Positions 35,203 through 47,274 of a stretch of 64,000 nt of DNA are shown in pieces (position 1 is the first letter of the stretch; each line of letters begins with the position of its first letter). Where the stretch lies: the NCBI GenBank assembly GCA_900073065.1, contig FJOG01000012.1, positions 1,325,253 through 1,389,252 of the forward strand, in the 5' to 3' direction. Source of the DNA: Phialocephala subalpina (taxonomy: Eukaryota > Ascomycota > Leotiomycetes > Helotiales > Mollisiaceae). Made by a program: the position numbers and the translations under genes. Under the pieces are notes generated by a model. It was not told where the DNA came from, did not search any database, and saw only the letters and a program-made list of their open reading frames with translations.

Positions 35203-38200
35203 ATGGCTCCCCAAGACGATGTGGGGTCTTTCGCAAGCAATACTACCAATATCTCTACATTTAATGGTGGATTTGGGATTGAACAATGGTAAGTAGCCTA
35301 TGATCGTCCTGTTGCGGAATGCTAACTTTCGAGATCATAGTCGAGGGCCAGCCGCTTCCCATCTTACCACACATACTTGCAGCCTCGACGAAGGTGACGG
35401 TACCGATCACAACGACTCCGAATTCGACGAGAGAACAAACTCCCAAAGCTCGGAAACATCGTTTGACGCACCGCCAAGACCGGACGACGTAACTCGGACG
35501 CTGAAGCACACAGACATGAAGACTTTCGGAAATGAGTTGCAAATGGCAGCAAGGATAGCTTTCCCATGTGGGAATCGATCGAGATATTCGGACGTTTACG
35601 TTTTGATGTTCTCATGGGAGAGTGAGGACTGGAAACTTCCCGTCAGTGAAGAAATTGCTGCTTTACGCAAAGTCTTTGAGGAGATCTATCATTATAATGT
35701 TGAGGAGTTCAAGATTCCCGACCATCGAAGCCACAATAAAGTCAGCGCCAAAATCAACGATTTCATTGGATCAATGATGACCAGGCGGACGATTTGAAAA
35801 TTGTCTATTACGCAGGACATGCAAGGCTATCGAAGACGAAAGAGGTCGTATGGGCAAGGTGAGTCTTGTAAATTATTGGCACGAGCACCCATCGAACCAT
35901 GTAGAGCTACTAAATCTGACTATTGCCAATGTCCATTAGGGCGTCGGAAACAAACGAAAAATGCTCTACGGTAACCTGGACTGGCATTCAGGCGGACCTT
36001 CAGCAAGCGCAAAGCGATGCATTGATACTGCTCGACTGTTGTTACGCCGGGGTTGTCGATGGTGGCGAAGGAAATGGAGTGACGGAACTCCTGGCTGCCT
36101 GCTCTTTCAACAGTGAAGCCAATGGCGTTGGTCATTACTCTTTCACGACGGCGCTTACGATCGAATTACAAATCATCAGCAAGAGAAAATCATTCACTAT
36201 TGGCGAGTTGTATGCAAATTTGTATCGCAGAAGTCAATCATACATGGCCCGGGGCGTTCCCAACGAACGATACCCTCCACCAGCACATGTGTTATTGAGG
36301 ACAGATGAAAAGCTCTACAGATGCATACAACTTTCTGCGTATCGGAACTCCTACATGGACGCTTCAACGGAGAAGCATGGAACTTGCGAAAGTCAAACTT
36401 CTTCCAGTAAACCAATTGGTCAAAAATGGCCTTTGGTGACGGAAGCATTGATTTCTTCATCAACCCAGCATCCTTGTCTAAGCACGAATTGCAAACCTCC
36501 GGTGCTCGATATAGGGTCATCTGACTCCTTTACTCCAAAGCCAGCAGAGGGCCACACGATTGTTCCTGATAACGCAAGCATGAGCAACGAAAGTAGATCA
36601 CATTGCCAAGATGGAGCTGGGGATAGTAGGCAATGTTCTTTCAAAGCCACGCAAGGACCTTCAAGTATTCCACACTGGCCCATAGAGAAAGATTCCGCCT
36701 GGCCATCAGATGCCCCTCGAATGCTGCTGGCAGTTAGATTTACGGAAGACATATCCCAGAAAGACTTGCGGCCGGACTTGTTCGTTGACTGGCTCCGAGC
36801 GATGCCTGCAAACATCGCAGAAGTCACTTGTGTTGAGGCGGGATTCAAATGTGATTCTACTCTCCTTCTGATCTCCTTGCCCATCTCTATGTGGACGTAT
36901 CTCTCAAAAGATCCTGCCCATATCCCCATGGGCCGAGTCATGTCATCAAATCTAGTTATGGGCAGATTGAGGAACGCCGATGGAATTGGCCGTAGGGTTG
37001 GGGGTCCTCTGAGCGAACCGAACGTGGAGACGAAAATGGAAGACCACTGCGGTCAAGACAGCTCTTGTCTTGCCAGGGACTCCAGACATGGAAAGCTACT
37101 CCGGGATGCTAACCGAACTGAAGTCGAAAACTGTCGACGCAGCCAGAATGTTGCGGACTATCACATTCCGACTGTTCTCCAAGCCGGTGGCCTACGAGCA
37201 GAGTCTGTAAGCTTCAATCAGAAAGAGTCAATTCCGATTGAGGAAATCAGACCAGACGGGGTGGCCCATACGTATCACGCTTCGCAGGCAGATCTCCAAG
37301 GAAACATTTCTTCACAACCGGTCAGAGGTGAATCTCGGACCTCGAAGAATTCAGAGAGTGTCCTGCGGGCAACACAAAACCCCGAAAATTGCCACCAATC
37401 AGAGCTGGTCGATTGTGCTATGCCGCGTCTGGCAACTAGAACAGGCCCATCGGAGACGACAAGAGGATCGTCGGATGTACCTGACGTAACTTCATATGAA
37501 GTTTGTGGTGGTTTCCACACACCAACTTCTAGCCCACCACAAGAGAGATTTAGCACCCTGGACAGGACGAGTTTCTTATCAAGAATGCGCCAAAATCACC
37601 TTCATACCAGCAGTCAACAAAATAATCACCCTGGGGTGGCGGTCACAGAAGGACAACCAAGTTTCAACCTTCAGCCATACACCGAAACCATCTGGGAGAC
37701 GACTCGAGGCATAGTAGCAATACAGAAACAATTTGAGAAACTCAGCGAACTATACACCAAGCATGCGAAGGACATCGAAAATGTCACGGAAGTCCATCTA
37801 AAATTATCTAAGAGCCGAAACGAGTGCAACTACAAGGACGCGAAGATCCGTCAACAGAAGAACACGATCACTGAGTTGATAACCTTACGGAAAGAAGAGG
37901 AAACGAATCTTGCGAAGATAAGAGACAGGCTCAATGAAGATAAGAAGAGGCTATGGGAGGAGAAGGAGGAACAAGATAGGAGGACGAAGAAGGTAGAGAA
38001 ATTCATGGAAGCTCGGAGGGCCGAGATGAAACTTGAGATGGAAAAGATGTTGGCTGATCGGATGCGTGAGCAAGAAAAAGAAGTGAGAGCAAGAGAAGAT
38101 CAGAGGAAGAAAGAACTGTGTAACTTGCAGGCTGAGAATAAGAAATTATCCAAGGATCTCGAAATGAAGGAGAAAAGGATAGAAGAGCTGACGAGACAAT

Positions 38201-39521
38201 TAAAGGCTATGAAAGACGATTTCGACGACATCAAAACGGTCAAAACTGTATACAAGGAGGAAAAGGAGAATCTAGAAGCAAAGTTGCACGAGGTTCAAAA
38301 CGAGTTTGGTTTAACTAGTAAGACACCGGATTTTTAGTAAGTAATTATTTGACATCATTTCCGAATGTTACTAGGAACTATTCTGACTTTAAGAGTAGCA
38401 AGGGAAAGTTTGCAGATATTGCTAGTACCGTTGAGAAGATATCTTTGGAATACTTTAGCGCTTTGCCTACCAACGTATACTTTACTTTGATTAGGTCCAT
38501 TAATTTACTAACCAAATTTTAGGACTTCGAAAAGATTCATGAGGAGCTTATCGCTATCGATAAATGCTTCGAGTCGATTCCTATCGCTAATGATAATATT
38601 TCTGAAAACTTGCGTATTGCTCATGCTCAACGGATTATCTCTTCGGCCCTATATACTTACATCTGGCAACCTTTCTCTTCCGATAAGGCTTTATCGAATC
38701 CAAAATTCGCCACTTTACTCGATGAAATATACACGAGACTTGCGAACAACAACTATGGCGGGAAGAATGGATATGCAGCAGTTGTTTGGAAAGTTTTGGG
38801 CATGCGTGTTCTTCAGTCTCAGGATCAAGACTTGCAATTGAACCCAATATCAACGTCTCATGAAGCGTCTCACTACTTAAGCCGAGCCAGCCAAGCTGTC
38901 CAAGATATACTTAAGAAGCTCTCTCCTTTGATTGCGCCGGCAGAGAAAGTCCAAACACAAGAAGCGTTGCTTCGTCTTGCTCAAGCTGCTGTCTACGTTT
39001 GGAATTTCGCTGAGACAGATAAATTGAAAATCGAAGTTTGCTTGTCCCTCAACTCTTTCGATCGCAATATATGGCGCTCTATTCGATTCGATCCTATTTT
39101 ATCAATGGAAGACGCATCTAGTGAAATGGACATTAAGTTATTCACACACCCCCGGGTCTTTACTCTCTTTCCCCAGGTCTTCGCTCAAAGTTTGTCTCTC
39201 ACGGCCGAGCCTGCTCCTCATATTCTTGGTAGTTTCTCGACGCCTCAGCAGGAGTTTTCTATTACGAAGATTAGAATCCATCCCGGAATTGGCCTTCCTG
39301 AATGGTCTGCGTTGGTAGTGCGGGGCAAAGTTGAGGAAGAAGAGAACAAAGCATTCCAGAGAGAAGTGATGGAAAATGCAAGGAAGTTGGCTAGAACTGG
39401 AAGGAACAGGAAGAGTAGTAGGAGTGCTTCTGTATCTGGATCGATGTCTGGACCACGTAGCCCGAGTGCGCGGTGGGGAACAAATGGGGCGAAAGTGAAG
39501 GGGCTGGAAAGTGAGGATTAG
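35203..39521 (+). CDS. Caspase-like (C14) protein with coiled coil and C-terminal domain
   Basis: Exons 35203-35288, 35341-35858, 35940-38336, 38399-38474 and 38523-39521 give about 1,350 residues. The caspase-like fold is marked by LKIVYYAGHA (catalytic His about 188) and ALILLDCCYAG (catalytic Cys about 236), then HYSFTTALTIEL. Exon 2 changes frame between INDFI and DDQADDLKIVYY: either one base is missing near 35772, or a 44-nt intron (35735-35778 region, weak GTCAGC donor) is used. A long Ser/Pro-rich region follows, then a charged coiled coil (about 37,740-38,330), then a C-terminal domain from KFADIASTVEKISLEYFSAL to the end. The last two junctions, with CTGAC and TACTAAC branch sites, join what would otherwise be two genes. 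Orthocaspase-like proteins act in fungal cell death or proteolysis; here the substrate is unknown. Confidence 0.72.
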
Positions 39522-39834
39522 GGTTAGTTGGAGCAAGTTACCTCAGATTCGAATCAGTATTCAGGAATATCTGAGTCTGCTTGATGGTGACAGATATACA
39601 CCTGGAGTTTACCACCGCAGCGGTGTGGCTGCATCATAACTGATGTTCATAATTCATAACAAGCGCAGCAGACTAATGCTTGGAGCTACAATACTTCTAC
39701 GGTATTCTCGTAATGGCGAGGTTGCAGAAAAATGCGGGTTTGGCCGGTCTATGCGCAGGGCGGGGTGGGCGCAGCACGGGGCAGGGCCGCGGATCTGATC
39801 AGCTAAATATATAATCGGTTCCTTGGACTGTTCG
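39522..39834. other. 3' flank of the caspase-like gene
   Basis: Normal-composition sequence before AT-rich island 2. Nothing seen. Confidence 0.4.
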
Positions 39835-40855
39835 CTAGTTTTTCCTAAAAAATTTAGGTTAATTTACCTCACTTGCCCCTTTTAAACTCCCGCACATATA
39901 CTCAAACTTAAATTATTTAAACCCCTATTTTTGATTATAAATTATATAAAAAAAACTTTTAAAAATAATTTAAATTAATTAAAAAAAATTGAATATTATA
40001 ATAAATATAAATATATTATAATTTCAAAGTTAAAAAATTAATTTTATGTATTATTTATATTATTATTTAAAAGAGATTTGAAATTAATAATATTATTTTC
40101 GAAAATAAACTTCGGAAAAAAAACAATAAAAATAATAATAAATTCTTTTTTTAAAAATAATAATAAAGATTTATAAATTTCGGAAAAACGTTTATACGAA
40201 AAGTTAATAAAATCGAAGATTTTATTAATTAATTTATATTTTATATTTATAAAATAATAAAATAAAATTATTCTAATATAATTATTAGTTTTAAAACTTT
40301 AAAAATTTTATTAATTATAAGTATAATATTTTATTAGAAGAATATTTTTTAAATTTTTAATTTAAACTTATTTATTATAATTAATTTAAATAATTTTAAA
40401 AAAAATTTTATTAAAAAGAAATTTTTTAGAATATTTTTTAAGAATTATATAATTATAAGATTATAAAAAAAATTGAATTTTAGTATTTAAAATAAAAATA
40501 TAATTAATTATTAATTAAATAATAATTATTTAATATAATTATTCAAAATTTAAAATATAAATATATTTAATTAAATTATAATTTATTTATAAATATTAAA
40601 ATATTTTAATTTTTAATTTTTTAAACTTTATTTTTATAATTTCTAATAATTTTTTTTAATTTAAAAAAATTAATATATTAATTAAGAAATTATAATAAAT
40701 AGAAATATTTAAAAAAAAATTTATTTAATAATATAAAATTATATTATTAATAATTTATTATTTTATTAAATAATTCTATTTAATTTGAATAAATTAATAA
40801 GAGTATTTTATTAGGGAGATATTCCCCATTTAATTAGAACAATAGATTTTGATAT
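39835..40855. repeat. AT-rich island 2
   Basis: About 1 kb of almost only A and T, with TTTAAA, AATTAATT and TAATAAT words and sharp edges. It resembles an RIP-saturated repeat or a small AT-isochore. No coding remnant. Confidence 0.75.
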
Positions 40856-42579
40856 CAATACTATTCCTTTTGCCCTGACCACTTCCATAACTAATAAGAG
40901 CGCGCTTATATATTCTGGTGGACCTGGCAGAAATTCGGAATTTGAATTGACATTGGGGTCCGAGTTTCACTTAACTTGGATAGGGTGGGGTTGCGAGGTT
41001 TGAATGCAACTTGCAAGCAGTTACGTGATTAGAACTTTGTTTAAAGAGGGGTATAAATACTATCCTCTCTACTCGATCACAACTGCAGGCCTATTCTGAA
41101 TTGTTCTAGATCGAATTATACGAGGCGACCAACCAGGAGGCGAGAATGAAATCGGGCGTCAAAGTAAAATAATGAGATATAGAGGACTCGAGCGAGCCTT
41201 GCTAAGGATCCCAATATCAAACCTTGAGACTTACTCGTATCTTTGAGATTGAGATCGTAGGAAAGTAGGCTGAAGATTGGCAACAGCTTCGCTCCTAACA
41301 TCAAAACTACCCATTTATCAAAACAATAAGGACACAGAAGCAAGGGAAAACAGCAAAGCCGAACAAGCACCTTCTTTGCATTTGTGAGTCTGATCCCTTC
41401 GTTATTGACCAGCTACGTGGGAAAAGAATTGTCCGTCCCAATCAGGGTCTGAAAGGTACTCCTTCAGAGCGTGTAGCCTAACATGATGAGGGAGAGAGGT
41501 ATTTAAAGATCACTGTATCCCTTTCAAGAGCAGGAGGGGCTTCCACCCTGCATCAAGGAGAGCAGTGTCTGCATCTACTCCAGAGGTAAGCTGCCGGTCA
41601 ATTGAAGTCTCACACCTTCCACAACAAAAAAGAAATCAACTTTGACGACCTAACGACTCCCTCGTCACCGCATCTCGAATCATATAACTATTCCTAATTG
41701 CTTTTTAAAGAGAGAACAAACTGGAGCAATTCGACCTCGAGCAATTCAAAGGCTCCATGTGTGTAGGGGAGACAGCCGAGAAAGAGGACGACCACAACCA
41801 GATTTCAACCACTTACAAATGCTGCAACTAATGCCTAGGATCAAGCCAAAAGAATGAGTGACTCTTGCCAAATCTCAGCTCAAGGAAGTGCTGGAGAAAT
41901 TGGAAAGTGATTAGATTGACAGTGGTAACTAAAATAAGAACAAACATTCACCCCTCCTCAAAACCAAGAAATCGAAAAGGACATCCAAAGAGCCTCGAGA
42001 GGTCATTCTGTTCCCAACAAGAAAAGATATTCGAATCATAGGACTTTAAAAGTCGCGAAACTTCACCAACTCATCAACCGTTGATTTTCTTTGGGAGAAC
42101 AGTAGGACGAGGGAACGATAGAAGAGGAGACGTGTATTTATAGCCGCAAAAGAGGAGTAGCCATGCAAATCAAGATTGACCCTTCTCTACTGCGCGATTT
42201 CCTATATTGGTAAGATCAAAAGATAACTTGAAACCGTATAGTAGAAGTAAATACCTCCTTTTCATATTCGCTAGGAGCAAGAAGAATTTGAAGCCCATTG
42301 AAAGTGAAGTACAGGGCACTCGCCAACAAAACCAGCTGCGAGAATTCACAGCTTGGAGGTACTCGAGGAGCTACTCTCAAAATACCCGTGTAGTTTCAAA
42401 ATTATAACATTATCTCCAACCAAAAAACCAAAGAAGCGAACTTATATACAAATCCAGAACACTATATCTAATAACTCTTCCCATCCATGATCCAGCCAGA
42501 AAGACCCTACCCCCAATGCGCCCCTATACTCCACCCGATGCAAAATCAAACCTCGCCCCCGCCGAACGACGCGTCATTA
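40856..42579. other. Non-coding region, 1.7 kb
   Basis: No gene found on either strand. TATA-like words occur at about 41050, 41495 and 42130, each in GA-rich surroundings, but without credible frames downstream. Confidence 0.4.
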
Positions 42580-45500
42580 TTACGAGTCCCTCCCCCTACT
42601 AACCCCCCTCTCCCCACTCCCCCTCTCCCTACTAACACTCAAATTCCTCACAGCCTGCTCCCTCAAAGATCCCGGTATATAAATCCCCGCGATAGCCCTC
42701 TGCGTAACCTCATTATTCGCCTTCGTACCATCCACGCTACTATTCGCCAACGTCTGAAAGATACTCAAATTCTGACTAAACGTCGAGTTTTTGGTTCGCG
42801 ACATGGAGGAGGAGCGAGATGCGGGGTTGGATGATGAGGATGGGATGAAGGGTATGCGGGTTGGTGAAGGTGGGTTTCGGCGGAGGGGGGAGTCGGTGCG
42901 GGAGGTTGGGCGGGGGGTGGAGGCGGATCTTGAGAGAGAAGAGGAGGTGTGGGTGTGGGTTTGAGGTGGTGGGTTTGATGGGTTGCGTCGAAGTGGAGAA
43001 TCTTCGCGCGAGAGTGTTGGTGCANNNNNNNNNNNNNNNNNNNNNNNNNNNNNNNNNNNNNNNNNNNNNNNNNNNNNNNNNNNNNNNNNNNNNNNNNNNN
43101 NNNNNNNNNNNNNNNNNNNNNNNNNNNNNNNNNNNNNNNNNNNNNNNNNNNNNNNNNNNNNNNNNNNNNNNNNNNNNNNNNNNNNNNNNNNNNNNNNNNN
43201 NNNNNNNNNNNNNNNNNNNNNNNNNNNNNNNNNNNNNNNNNNNNNNNNNNNNNNNNNNNNNNNNNNNNNNNNNNNNNNNNNNNNNNNNNNNNNNNNNNNN
43301 NNNNNNNNNNNNNNNNNNNNNNNNNNNNNNNNNNNNNNNNNNNNNNNNNNNNNNNNNNNNNNNNNNNNNNNNNNNNNNNNNNNNNNNNNNNNNNNNNNNN
43401 NNNNNNNNNNNNNNNNNNNNNNNNNNNNNNNNNNNNNNNNNNNNNNNNNNNNNNNNNGGGTTGGAAGGGTTTCTTCGAAGAGGGGAGAGTGTTTTTTCTC
43501 GGATTTCTTCCGCTGTAGGTATGCTGGAGAGGTCAACAGGGTTGCGACGGAGTGGTGAGAGTGTCCTATCTCGGAGGTCGACATCTGAATGCAATGCCTT
43601 TTTGGGTTCTGCGTTTTGAACCCGAATTGGTTCTAGTTGTGAATTCCTGGCTTGAGCGATAGCTGATAGCCTCGCTTCGATGAGGTCTGAGGTTCTGATC
43701 ATTGAGCGTCCTCTTTGCTGACGCTCATTTTCCTCAGGTTCGGGAGGCCCTTCAGTGACTGATTTTTCGGCGTCATGCTGGGCTAGTAGGGAAGTGATGC
43801 TTCGAATTTGAGGATTCATTCGGAGGGGCGAGATCTCTCGTTCTCCGGTTTCTATTGACGGAGGTGGTGGTGGCTCATGAGCTTCCGGCTCAGGCTCCGT
43901 GAAAACAAATTGAGCGAGCTCGGGCTTTGGTGAGATGAGGTCTGGTTCTAGTCCTACACTCGGCCTTCGATGCAACGGGGAGAGAGTCGTCTCCCTCTGC
44001 CCATTCATCATAGGCTCTTCTTCCTGTGGAAATACGACCTCCCTCACTGGAGATGGTTTCGTCTCCAGCGAAGCCTCCCTGACAGGAATTGGTGACGGTA
44101 TCCTTTCCTTCTCCACCATCAACACCCTCTCTTCCTCTTCCCTCGGAAATTCAACACCCATTAACGGCGACGTAGTTCTCTTAACCGACTTGTCTCTTGT
44201 CGGCGACAACGCCCTCTCAACCTCCAGATCAGGAGCCCTGAAATCCGTCCAGAAAAGTGGCTTATCAGCAACGTGCTCGTTCTGCTGTGCGACCCGTCTC
44301 AATAACGCGTCGATTTCAGGCATTGTGCTGTTCCTTCCTTGTTCTTCGACGGAGGCGCGGTTGAGGAGGGCTAGAGTCTCCGGAGAGGGTTTCCTTGTCG
44401 ATTGCTGGGGAAGTAGTTGTTCAAGATTTGTGAGAGTTAGGGATATTTCCGGTTGTGGTTGTTGCTCGATGGGTGGCTGGAGCGGGTCTTCTACGGTTGA
44501 TTCGATAGGCACTTTAACCTGCTCGTCGATCGATTCCTCGATCGCTGGTGTTGTTGCTTCTTTGGTTGGTCCTTGAATCGGCGTCTGAACTTCCTCCTCG
44601 ATCCATTCTTCAGCCGGATCCTGCACAGCTTCTGTCGGCTCTTCACCCTCGACCACCACTGGGTCCTCGAAAGGGTCTGCAGTTTCCTTTTCGGGAGGAA
44701 CATCTAGGAAAGGATTCTCCACCACCTCTTCAGGCTCAGGAGCTGGTTTAGGATCAGGTGACGGAGGTCTAATTTCGATGCCGGAGTCGCCGTCCGAGGA
44801 CGGTATTGACATCGTCTCAACAAGTTTCGAAGGTACCTTAGACTTCCTAGTAAGCGTCTGCTCCAGATCAAAGAAGTGGAATGTTTGCGTTTCTCTCGCA
44901 CGCTTCTTTACTGGAGGTGTAATTACTGGTGTTGGTGTAGTGGCGCTAGTTGCTAGAGGCCAAGTCGTTGCTGGTGCAGGGTCTTTAAACGGATCCTCCA
45001 CTTTCTCATTGAAGTTGAATCCAGATATCCATGTTGTTTGTCTTGATGTCGAAGCGCGGACATCCCTTACCGTACTTGGTTCAGGCATCCTTTCTACCAT
45101 TGACGACGTTGCAACAGGTTCTTCCGTTGATACCCTCCTCAATTTAGGCTGACCAGGAGGCGGCGCATCAGAGCTCTGGGGAGGATTAAATTTAATCGTC
45201 ATCGCGTTGCCTGTCCTGAAGGTAGAACTCAACCTGGATGGCACATCCATCTCCGTCGGACTTCTGGAAACACCTTTCTCATCCAGATAACTATCTCTTT
45301 CCTTTCTTCTCTTCATGCGAATTATGACTAGATACAGAAGGAAACTCAAAAGGAAGGAACCGACGACGGCGCCGACGACGATCGCTGCTATTTGGGCGGG
45401 GGTCAGGAAGATTGTTGCGCTGGGGAGGAGAGCTGGTGATGTCTGTGGGGCGTCTTAGTTTGGGTTATTGGGGGAAGGCAGGGGAGGGGAGAATTACAGA

Positions 45501-46321
45501 TGAGGTTGAGGTCGCGCGGCCAGGGGAGTTTTGGGCGGCGGAGGCCAGGATGGACGATGCTTGGGCTGCTGCTGATCCGGTCGCTGAGACGAGGGCTGCT
45601 TGTGCGGCGGCGATGGCTGCGGATGCTGAAGACTATCATCGTACGTTAGTACCGCATATACAGCAAGATCATATTGGGGGCATATCTCACTCACCTGGAC
45701 CGAAAGTACACTGGCCTGCAACACCGACAAACTCGCACTGAGAGTAGAAACATCGCTAGCAGAAGCCGAAGAAACACTCGTCAACGCCAAGTTTGCAAGA
45801 TCCAAGCTCGAGCTAATTGTACTCGCACTCAACTGCGCACTCGATAGCTGAGCTTGTGCAGTGTTCACCGCCAGATTTGCCAACGTGAGACTTGAGAATG
45901 CTGACGATGTAACGACGCTAGCGCTTGAGGAGATGACGGATATCGTCGATGTGGCGGAGTTGTTGGCTGATCTGATGCCATTGGTTTTGTCGATGGAGGC
46001 CTGTTGGAGTTGTTGGGAAAATGTAGCGTTGAGTGCGATGATGGTTCGGGAGATCTCGACTGTTGCTCTGTCGACTGAGGCGGCGATGAGGTTTGAGCAG
46101 TCTTGAGGATTGGTTTGTCGAGGTTCGAGAGGAACATACGGTGGCGCGGTGACGAGCGCATCTCGCGGGTCAGTCTTGCTTGGTATGGCCGCCGGCGATG
46201 CTGCTGAAGGTTGGACATCATTATCTTTGTCGAATATTAAGTCTTCAAGATTATTAAACAGTGTAAGTAGAGATCGACGACCTTCTTCCAGAGCGTTGTC
46301 GACATCGATGTGGCCAGCCAT
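42580..46321 (-). CDS. Single-pass membrane protein with SPLRRNP repeats
   Basis: Exons 45695-46321, 45498-45632 and 42580-45442, with 62- and 55-nt canonical introns. The start MAGHIDVDNALEEG shows no signal peptide. The first ~250 residues become extremely Ser/Ala/Thr-rich, like a mucin-type stalk; then a helix AQIAAIVVGAVVGSFLLSFL (about residues 269-292) followed by RMKRRKE, so the long C-terminal part is cytosolic. That tail is acidic and Pro-rich and carries a degenerate motif SPL-[RH]-x-x-P at least six times, for example TLSPLRRNP and DSPLRRNP. A run of Ns (43025-43457) interrupts it, and the frame differs by one base on the two sides, so the gap length is not exact. Domain plan recalls fungal wall-stress sensors but no known domain is seen. 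Confidence 0.65.
43025..43457. other. Assembly gap (433 N)
   Basis: Undetermined bases inside the repeat-bearing tail of the membrane protein gene. SPLRRNP-type repeats occur on both edges, so the gap probably reflects repeats that were not resolved. Confidence 0.95.
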
Positions 46322-46774
46322 CGAGAATGCTGAAAATGATCAACCCATGCCTAGCTGGCCGTATGATGAAGATCAGAGAAGAATTCATGACAGCGGCGGC
46401 GGCCAGACGGGGAAAACTGGATGATGTGGACAATTCTCCGAGTGCGCGAGGTTTCCACATGTTACCATCCGAATCCAATTTAATGGGCTTTCTCATGGAA
46501 CAAGTCTGCGACCTTGGTCTCCTGATGATTTTCTTCTCCACGATGGGTCGCTGAGATCAGACGATGGAGATCTTACTACGAGACACCTCGTGTCAACGTA
46601 GATCCATGGATAAACACTTTTGAAAATCTCCGAGTGATTGGTCCGCACCTACTTGCATATCGATGGCCGTTGAAGGTTGCATTAACTTCGGAATGTTTGG
46701 AACTAGAGATTTGTTTCGTTCATGCTTTCCCAACTGGGGTGAAACGATGCCAAGGATTGTGTCGACCAGTAGGA
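46322..46774. other. Upstream region of the membrane protein gene
   Basis: No gene seen; probable promoter. Confidence 0.4.
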
Positions 46775-47024
46775 ACATCTACGAACAGCAAAAGCAACGA
46801 GAATAACGTGCTCGCAAAACAAATTCAACGCCTCGCGAACGATACAGGGAGAATTATTGGAATAGAGCAGAAAGGGTAACGATGCTTGTCAGAATGACTT
46901 TCCGAAATATCTCGGACATAGAGTTGAGTGGCTGAAGTCAAAGATGGAAACATGAACTGGTAAGCACACCGATTGGATCTTCCAAATCCCAGACCTTAAA
47001 GCATAATACCACTGTAGTCCACTG
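46775..47024. repeat. Second 250-bp perfect tandem duplication, copy 1
   Basis: Identical to 47025-47274 and directly adjacent. Unit length equals that of the unrelated pair at 23527-24026. Confidence 0.9.
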
Positions 47025-47274
47025 ACATCTACGAACAGCAAAAGCAACGAGAATAACGTGCTCGCAAAACAAATTCAACGCCTCGCGAACGATACAGGGA
47101 GAATTATTGGAATAGAGCAGAAAGGGTAACGATGCTTGTCAGAATGACTTTCCGAAATATCTCGGACATAGAGTTGAGTGGCTGAAGTCAAAGATGGAAA
47201 CATGAACTGGTAAGCACACCGATTGGATCTTCCAAATCCCAGACCTTAAAGCATAATACCACTGTAGTCCACTG
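47025..47274. repeat. Second 250-bp perfect tandem duplication, copy 2
   Basis: Second copy, in non-coding sequence. Confidence 0.9.

Noticed and set aside
42580..45349. Overlapping long frames across the N run on both strands
   Set aside because: Translations through Ns are meaningless; only the minus-strand gene has consistent introns and composition.
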